Part shown: positions 56,642 to 64,000 of the stretch, one piece after another
Position numbering within the stretch: position 1 is the first letter of the stretch
Layout of the letters: every line of letters starts with the position of its first letter
Origin: Edaphochlamys debaryana
Lineage: Eukaryota; Chlorophyta; Chlorophyceae; Chlamydomonadales
Direction of reading: 5' to 3'
Assembly: GCA_016858145.1 (NCBI GenBank)
Contig: JAEHOE010000030.1
Coordinates: 372,001 to 436,000 of the forward strand
DNA: 64,000 nucleotides
The notes under the pieces: model-generated
Database searches by the model: none
Seen by the model: the letters and a program-made list of their open reading frames with translations, nothing else
Told to the model about the DNA's origin: nothing
Program-made: the position numbers and the translations under genes

Positions 56642-58550
56642 CGGTCCTCGGGCTGAAGGCGCAGCCGCCACCGCCTTCATTTAGACAGAAGACAGACCCG
56701 TGGCAAAGCTGGCGCAGGAGCGGCCTGACAAGGCGTGCGGCACAGGGGGGTCACCGCTCACCGGCCCTGCGCCTGCGCACACCCCCTTGCAGCCTCCCCC
56801 TCGGGGCTTCCCCTCCCCCCCTGCCAGCCCCTGCGAGCAGCGCACAGCGCCTAAGCCGTTTGGGTTGAAAATATGTTTATGTGTATAGCTCATTACCTCG
56901 CCCTTTGGCAGGGCTGGTCCGAACGGCAAGGTTCACCAAACACGTACGCTTCGGCACCCCAAATGCCATACCCTTGCCACTCATATGACTGCCCTTTTGC
57001 CCCGCGCGGGTTCGAGCCCCCTCTGCTCCCTCCTTCTGGGGTGACTCCCCCCAATGTGCCCCAGCTGCCCCTGCCCCCATTGGCTCCGAGGCACCTGCCC
57101 CGTCAATCTGCCAGCCACTCAGGACCCCAGCTCTGCTGGGGTCCAGGGCGGCAGGACTCTGGGCCTTTCCACTGGGCCCAGCCTGGGCCTCGAGTTGCAT
57201 AATAATGATTAAGCATGGGGTCACGGGGTGGGCACTATGGCTTTCGTCACTTCCGTACGGAGTTGAAGGCTGCAGCTATGAGCCGGAGTGCAGCACCCCA
57301 TACCGGGGGTGGGGACGAGGGGCGTGGGGGGTGAACAGTAGCTTCCAGGGCGCCCAGCCCCCGCCCGGGCCCGAGCCAAGCCTTGCTGCTTGGGTCACAA
57401 CCTGAAGTGACTGTGCTTCCAGCAAACGTCCCCCTCGCTATGTCCGCTCAGCCCGCGCGCACGATGATGAGGGATGGCGACACACCGACCGTGCTCCTGT
57501 CCCAACGCCCGCGTGCACGCTGCTCCGTTTCTAGTCAATGCATCGAATGACAGGTGTAACACGACCTCGCGACACGCGACGGAGGCGAGAAAGCGCGCGA
57601 CTGAAATGCGCATGCTGTCGAAGCACGGGCTTTTGGGCGTCGCGCTCGCAAGCGACGCGGCGTTTAAGACTCGCTGGGGAAGCCGCAATGTGATGGTGCA
57701 TCGTGGAGACTGTGCCGAGTGGGGTCCCGAGGAGCTGGGCCCGGGCTGGGCCTTCGCGGCCCGCAAGGCTGCCCGCTGCAGCCCCACCGTTGCCCCGTCC
57801 TGTGGAGAAAGGTACCAGTGTGCAAGAGCATTACAGCAGCGGAAGAGATATGGGGGCGAGGTACCCTCGGCTGACCTGGTGGCGTGAGGGGTGGGGACGT
57901 GGGGTGGAAGCGAGTCCTGTAGCGGAGGACGGGTCCGTGGAGTCACGGGGCGGAGGGCAAGGACTGAGGACCACGTATGGCTTATTCGGGATCAGGGTGG
58001 GTGCAGGACGGCGCACGACTCCGCATCTGTCAGTGAGGGAGGCAGCTGGGCCGCGGGTGTCGGCCTTGCGGCAGCTGCCCGGAGGTGATGGGGCGGGGAT
58101 CGAGCGGGGGTGCGGGCGGGGGCCAAAAGGGCGGTCATGTGATGGGCAGGTGATGTTAATCCTTTGATGAGTATCAGAGAAAGCCGCGTTGTGAGTGGTA
58201 AACCTGACCCGTTCGGACCAGCCCTTGCCAAAGCGCAGTGTGCCAGCGGAGACTTACCGCTACTTACCCTTCTGGGTGGGGGGCCGGCGGTGGTGCTGGA
58301 AGCTGGTGGAAGCTGGCCAGCCGAGGATCGAGCCGGGGTGTGCGCAGGCTGGGCCCAGGGCAGGCCCGGTGGCCAAAAGGGCGGTCATATGCTGGGCAGG
58401 TGGGGGACGGACTCCACAGAAGGGGGACGGCGTAGAGCCCAGAGCGAAAGCAACATTGACTGGATAAACCTGACCCGGGCGGACCAGCCCTTGCCACAAT
58501 GGGGGGCGGAGGCAGTAGTCACCCTACAGTGCTTGGCACGGGCGGGGTCG
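56642..58550 (-). repeat. Composite 2-kb repeat, copy 3 (inverted)
   Basis: Reverse-complement arrangement of copies 1 and 2: tail, module M9 (56903-57025, plus), core, M10 (58234-58095, minus) and M11 (58500-58335, minus). The core has more differences and small deletions than copies 1 and 2. M9 contains GGGTTCGAGCCCCC, a perfect match to the pol III B box core. Confidence 0.85.
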
Positions 58551-59370
58551 CAGGCAGGGCCGGGTTAGCCTTAATGCGGCATAAGTAGGGCTCTCCCTGA
58601 GCTACCGGCTACCGCACAGCACGGCACACATGCCACATGTACCTGCGGCCAGGGCCGTAGACCGGCCCAGCGCCCTACCCGGCGGCTGCCGCTGCTCCCT
58701 GCTCCCCGACAAAAGCGCCCCATCCTATCACCAGGCCGCAGCACGGCGCCCTCCCGCTACCTTCCACACAGGTGGGCCCAGCCTCCGTCCACACAGACCA
58801 GCTTGCACCTCCGCAGTGCAGTGCTCCCGCAGCGCAACCTAGAGTGAGGTCTGCGTAGTTTGCGACCCACGCCCTACGCCCACAACAAGGCGCTTTGCGC
58901 TACGTTGATGTCATCTAACCTAGAGTGTGACGACCCACACCTCAGCCGTCCCTGCAGAGCGGTCAAGTGTGGTGCCGCACAATAACGTCCGAATCGTTAG
59001 CGGGCCCAGACTCGCATCCAGATGCACCAGCGAGCCCTCCTTGCAGTCAGACTGTATCAACAACGGCAAAGGGCTCCGCGACAACCATCAAACTGTGCCG
59101 TGCAAGATTCAACGCTACATAGAGCTACGGCAAGCAACCGCACAAGTGCGGGCCGCCGCCGTCGTGCAGAGGTCACCAGCATGCCCGGCGTAGGTATTAA
59201 TAACAGCAGTACGCTCGCGCGGAGCGCCCACCCTTCCCGGCCCCTCCTGGTGGCCCCTGCGGCCAGCCCACACCCCCAGCCGCAAGGAAGCGCACACGCC
59301 TGGCCCCGCAACCCTGGGACGGCCGCCCTGGCGGTGAGTCGGAGTACTGACACCCGCTCAAGCTCGTCAG
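58551..59370. other. Spacer downstream of F-box E
   Basis: No exon seen. 58868-58917 matches the 3' flank of member C (23706-23762) in reverse complement, showing that the duplicated unit of C and E reached beyond the coding sequence. Confidence 0.6.
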
Positions 59371-61690
59371 TCACAAAAAGTTCCACCACCGGTCCTCCCA
59401 GATACGCATGCGCCCTGGCTCCCTTGCCCCAGAGCTCATCTTAAACTTGCGCCGCTGCTCCCGCACCCAGTCCAGCACCGGCCGCGGCCGGCCTCTGTCA
59501 TCGCCCCAGCCCTCGTCCTCGCTGCCGCCCTCCAGCATCTTCGCCCGCTCCTCCGCCAGCTCCCAGTCCACGGGGCAGCCCAGGGCCACCAGCTCCTTCA
59601 GGCACTCTACGGGACAGGTGTTGTAGTTCTCGTCTGCTATACACCAAGTGAACGTGACGCCGCCCCCGTTGTCGTCGCCCCAAGGGAACCCGCCGCCGGG
59701 GAGGCGGCGCAGCGCGCGGAGGGTGCGGAGGTCGCCGTGACGGGCAGCTGCTGCCCAGACCTCACCTAACTCCATGTACTCCTCGTCCTGAAGAGCGAAG
59801 ACAGCACAGGTAGGGGAGGGTTGTCGGTCAGAAGCTCGACCCCCACCCCACCGTCCATCTCCGGCCCCTCGTCCCAGCCCCTGCCCTTGCCCGAACTCTC
59901 GCCCCCGACCCTCCCTCCACCCCGCCGCTTGCTCACCGCGAAGGGCACGCCCCAGCCGTGCAGGAGCTCCAGCGCCTCCTCGCTCCCGGACGCAGCCGCA
60001 GGTTCCCAAGCCCCGCAGCCGAACTGGCACCCTTTGGCCGGCATCCAACGCAGGAGGCTGCCGCTGCCCGATCTTGCTGCTTGTATGCACATCTGCTTGC
60101 TGGTCAGATCCACCTCCTCCTCGCCAAAGACCCCGAGAAGCCACTGGACCACCTCCAGCTTGCCGCGCCGACAGGCAGATTCAGCAAGGGTCAGGCCGCC
60201 CCGCGGACCCTCCTCGTCACCATAGGGCCCGAGGTCGCACCCCGCCCCGTGCAGCGCCTGCAGCATTCCCAGCTCCAGGGCCTGGGGGCACTCCACCCAG
60301 TCCATCCCTGCCAGGCTGCAGCGCACCCCCAGCGCCAGGAGGTGACGCACGGCGGCGAGGTTTCCGGCCTGCAGAAAAGGGGGGACGGGGGGCCATGTGG
60401 GTCGGGATGGAGGTGGGTGCGGATGCGGGTTCGGGTGAACGTGATTGGCTTGGGGCGCGGGTTCGGTTCAGCAGGAAGCCTAGGCTGGCTGGTCCGTGGT
60501 CCTTAATACCGATTGTACGGCACTTCTCACCCATATCCATTGTCCCACCTGCACCGCAAACAGCAATTGTTCTTCCTTCCCTGGCGCGTTCCCCTGGGCC
60601 TCAAGCCAGGCAAAGCGCTCCAACGCCGCATCGCCGGGGAGGCGGGCGGCCGATGCGCAGGCATCGCGTACAGGGTCCTCCTTCACGAGACCAAACCCAT
60701 CATCCGAGTCCGACCCGGACTCCTCCTCAGCTTGCAGAGCGCACCCCTGCGTCACAAGCCACTCGGCCTTGGCCTGCGAGTGTGCAAGGGAAGTGAGCGG
60801 AGCCGTTAAGGACCGACGGTTGCACTTCCTGCGTGAGCCCAGGTTTCTCAAGGCTCGTGGTTAACGAGTACACCTGGGCACCTTGCAATGGCCCTGCTTC
60901 CAACCTGCCCTACACTCACCCTCCAGTCGACCGTAGGGCTCGCCACGGCCGCCGCCAGCACGGCCGCCCGCTGCTTGCTGCTGAGAGCCCCCAGCCCCCC
61001 GTGCCGCCCGCACAGGTGCTGAAAGGCCGCCAGGTTGCAGCCCTCCACCGCCGCCCCCAGCAGGTCGCCCCATTGTGGCTCCTCGCAGCCCCCCGGCCGC
61101 ACGGACAGCAGCCACTCCGTCAGCTCCACGTGACCGCCCCGGGCCGCATTCCGTACTGCCCGTTCGGTCCACACGGTCTCGGGGCCGCTGAGTACGTCCA
61201 GGATGCACTCACACAGCTCCGTGTGCCCTCCCTCGGCCGCTCCCACCAGCATCTGCTGGAGTTCGTCGTCGTCACACAGCCGCAGGCACGTCTCCAGCTT
61301 GCCGGCCTTGGCGGCCGCTCGCAGGACCTTCTCGTCCAGCACCACCCCCGCAGCCTCCACCGCTGCCGCCAGGTTAGCTACGTCCCCGGCTGCGGCGGTC
61401 AGACACACCAGCTGACGCCGCTGCTCCAGGGTGAGGCTGCGGCAGGCAGCGGGCGGCGACCACCGAGCCGCGAAGGCCGGGCGCGGGGATGGCTCCGACA
61501 GCTTGACCACATGCCGGTCTTTGAACTGCACCGCTGCAGCCCGGTCTACCAGGCGCAGCGTGAGCGCCACCTCGTTGGGCGGCAGGAAGCTCGCGATACG
61601 CTCCGTAATCTCCGGCAACCACAAGCGGCTGGCATCGGTGCCATCGCGCGGTTCCTCGGCCGAGCTTTGTTCCCGCGCCTGGTGCGACAT
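59371..61690 (-). CDS. F-box/ankyrin-like family member E
   Basis: Exons 61690-60920, 60773-60549, 60368-59937 and 59787-59371 are all multiples of three and give 614 residues. ATG 61690 opens MSHQAREQSSAEEPRDGTDA, followed by the F-box-like LWLPEITERIASFLPPNEVA. Exon 2 carries the acidic insert EEESGSDSDDGFGLVKEDP at the same place as in member C; exon 3 has GMLQALHGAGCDLGPYG, GKLEVVQWLLGVFGEEEVDL and EALELLHGWGVPFA; exon 4 has EVWAAAARHGDLRTLRALRR and ELVALGCPVDWE and ends with a Trp-rich tail. Exon lengths 2 and 3 equal those of C. No frame damage seen. A TATA-like box lies upstream on the same strand. Confidence 0.85.
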
Positions 61691-61840
61691 GTGAGGAACC
61701 ACCAGTTGACTTGGAGCGCTCGGAGGCTCGGAGCGCTGGTCGCAAGCAACCCCGGCAGAATATTGCGAGGACTACCGGTACTGTAGGCGAGGCGGTTCGA
61801 GCGTGCAGCAAGAAGCACGAGTGTTTGTAGAGCACGGGAT

Positions 61841-61851
61841 ATCTATATAAA
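61841..61851 (-). promoter_or_regulatory. TATA-like box of F-box E
   Basis: TTTATATAGAT on the minus strand, about 150 bases before the start codon of member E, in otherwise GC-rich DNA. Confidence 0.5.
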
Positions 61852-62489
61852 CTGCGCAACCTACAGCACTAAACCGGTTTAGTGCTGCGGCGGCGGGCTG
61901 CGGGCTGCTGACTGCCGTGCCTCATCGTGCCACTCGCCATCCCCAGCTCGCCCCAAACGCCAAGCCGCACCCGCCCCGAGCCTCACCGCATGGCCCAAGA
62001 CGGCCGGACAGTCTGAAAGCCCCAAAGCGTTTCCAGACTTTCCACAGCGGGACGTGCGCACCACACCGTCTCCGAGCGCATTCCCACCGTCTCCCCTTCC
62101 GTCTCCTGCCCCCTACCTTAGCCCCTGCGCTGCGCCGGCTGGCGCCCCGAACAACACGCTGCTAACTTGCCCTCCCCCCACGCAGAAGATGCATAAGGGG
62201 CGCCTCCATCGTCAGCAAGCCTACGCAGCCCGTCCCCGCAGCCCGTGCATCAGTAAAGCGTAAAATGCGGAATCATGTAGTAATCGCTTTGCCGCACACA
62301 TGGTCTGGGGGCCAAACGCCGACTCAGATGACGCACACAGGACAGCCGCCGATGCCTAGTAATGCGACATCACCCGTTCACACACCCCTGCCGGCCCTGG
62401 GCTTCGAGCCCTTGGCGGCCGCCTTCGCCCCTCCCTTGGCCCGGCCCTTGGCCGCCGCTCCCCTGCCCGGCCCCTCATCAGCTGCCGCC
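61852..62489. other. Spacer between F-box F and E
   Basis: Both neighbours are on the minus strand. The right end (62378-62489) still encodes, in another frame, a Lys/Ala-rich tail that probably belonged to member F. The rest shows no exon. Confidence 0.5.
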
Positions 62490-64000
62490 TTAACCGGGCC
62501 CTTGGCCGGCAGCCCCTTGGTGGCGGCCTTGGCAGCTGGCGCCGCACCCAGCTTGCTGCTGCTCCGTAATCCAGTCCTGCACAGCCCGCGTCTCATGCCC
62601 GGCGTAGACATCGGGCTTGACCACCAGGCCGTAGCGCGGCGGCTTGCCCCTGGCCTTGGCCGCCGCCGCCGCCCCGGCCCAGTCCACAGGGCAGCCCTCG
62701 GCCACCAGCCACTGCAGCGCCGGGAGGGGGGCTCCCTTGTGGCAGGACTTGTCCCAGACGCACAGTGCGAATGTGGCGCCACGGCTGACGCCCCAGGAGG
62801 AGGGGCCGCTGCCCAGCAGGCCCCGCAGCACGCGGAGGGTGCGGAGGTCTCCGTTGGCCGCGGCGGCGGCCCAGGCGTGGGCAACATCATACGCATCGCC
62901 CTGGCGACGTGGGGAAGTGGTACAGGGGAGGATGGTCAGGGGCGCTGCACGGCAGGCACGAGGAACCGCTTTCTAGCAAGACACCATCGACAAGGTTTGG
63001 CATGTCGAGCTGGCCGTTAGATTCCACAACACTCGGAAGGCAAGCTCGCCGGCAGTGGCACACGCCACTCCCGCAGAATCTGTAGCGCCTCTTCACAGCC
63101 GGACGCAGCAGCCTTGCCCCAAGGCGAAGTCCAGAAGTGGGTACGGCAGCCTCGAGCCCACAGCCAGTGCATGAGGCGGCAGCCGCCGGACTCAGCGGCA
63201 GCCCTGGCCAGGAGGTCTGGCCCAAGAAAGTCTGGGCCGCCCAGTCCGACGGCCTGGGCCCCGTAGGTCTCGATCAGCCACTCCAGCACGTGCAGCTGTC
63301 CCCCGGCGCAGGCGCTCTCGGCCAGGCGCTGGGGTTTGCCAAGCCGGCTGCCAAGCTCCTGAAGGAGCTTCAGCATCTCCAGGTTGCCTGCCTTGGCCGT
63401 CTGCCGCACCGCATCCGCAAGAAGCGAGTCCTCAAAGTCCTCCTCGCCTCCGTCGCTGTCTGAGCCGCTGTCCGAGCGGGCAAGACCGAACAGGTGTCGA
63501 ACGGCGGGGATGTTGCCAATCTGCATGCGGGGCGATGTGGGTCAAGCGTGATGTGGGTCGGTGGAGCGATGAGACGCAAGTTGCAGGGAAGCGCCGCCCC
63601 GTCAAGGTGACACACGAATGCCCTGCCGCCTCACGGGAACCCACTGCTGCCCATGCTTCCATGCTTGCGCCGTGCCTTGCTTGCCACGCTCCTAACGTCT
63701 CGCTCACCTCGATTGCCGCTCTCAGCGGTCCACGCCCCGTGAGCTCCTCCCCGTGGGCCTTGAGCCAGCCGAAGCGCTCCAGGCAGGCATCGCCGGGAAG
63801 CTTGACGGCTGCCTCGTAGAGAAAGGCATTACTCATCCCCAGCCAGCCGTCCAGCTCGAACTCCTCCGGAAGGAGCCAAGCGGCCTTGTCCTGGGAAGAA
63901 GAGGGGTGGACGAAGAAGCCACTTTTCTGCAGAGATAGAGCATATCATGGCCTTCCGCCACAACCCCGGGCTCTCCTCACCTTCCAGTCGGGCGTGGGGC
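62490..64000 (-). CDS. F-box/ankyrin-like family member F (5' end outside window)
   Basis: Visible parts: the last 20 bases of exon 1 (64000-63981, ending DWK with a GTGAGG donor), exon 2 63890-63708, exon 3 63520-63050 and exon 4 62900-62490. Exon 3 begins IGNIPAVRHLFGLARSDSGS with an acidic run, then NLEMLKLLQELGSRLG, GGQLHVLEWLIETYGAQAVG and WARGCRTHF, closest to member D. Its donor reads CCG|GCGAGC, a GC donor where D has GT; reading through would stop at 63017. Exon 4 has ALQWLVAEGCPVDW and stops in frame at 62490, but a one-base shift around 62550-62570 opens a histone-H1-like Lys/Ala-rich tail down to 62378, comparable to the basic tail of member B. The F-box itself lies beyond the window. 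Confidence 0.78.

Overview
The window looks like nuclear DNA of a chlamydomonadalean (volvocine-type) green alga. It is very GC-rich. Its genes are broken into many small exons by introns with G-rich starts and long C-rich tracts before CAG. Its proteins carry long Gly/Ala/Ser runs, and TGTAA, the polyadenylation signal usual in Chlamydomonas relatives, lies downstream of three genes. Species cannot be told from the sequence alone. Exon models below come from reading phase, splice dinucleotides and remembered family motifs; no search was run.

Layout. 407-4349 (+): C-terminal part of a GRV2/RME-8/DNAJC13 endosomal protein. 6034-6972 (-): a kinesin-light-chain-type TPR gene. 7459-9740 (-): first member (A) of an F-box plus ankyrin-like family, frameshifted. 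10296-16936 (-): a 13-exon Golgi-type sulfotransferase. 17361-27875 (+): family members B, C and D, with a broken last-exon copy between C and D. 28432-36770: repeat-rich land around a secreted Cys-rich protein gene (31346-32652, -). 36771-42383 (-): a TBC1D22/Gyp1-like Rab GAP. 44514-54623 (+): a very large CaMKK/GRIK-like kinase fused to a cyclic-nucleotide-binding-like domain. 54624-59370: intergenic with repeats. 59371-64000 (-): family members E and F, the latter cut by the window edge.

The genes are ordinary eukaryotic single units and do not form a pathway. GRV2 and the TBC protein both belong to endomembrane traffic, and the sulfotransferase to the Golgi lumen. The recurrent theme is a locally amplified four-exon F-box/ankyrin family (six copies plus one fragment).

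Two structural patterns are not explained by gene content. First, a short module recurs eleven times. Its arms can pair as a hairpin, the arms appear to covary, and it is followed by a TTCGA box. It builds a composite repeat of about 2 kb present three times, and two lone copies sit antisense in sulfotransferase introns. Second, exon-intron junctions are tandemly duplicated inside introns in four unrelated genes, and three of these duplications are exact multiples of three and leave an open reading frame.
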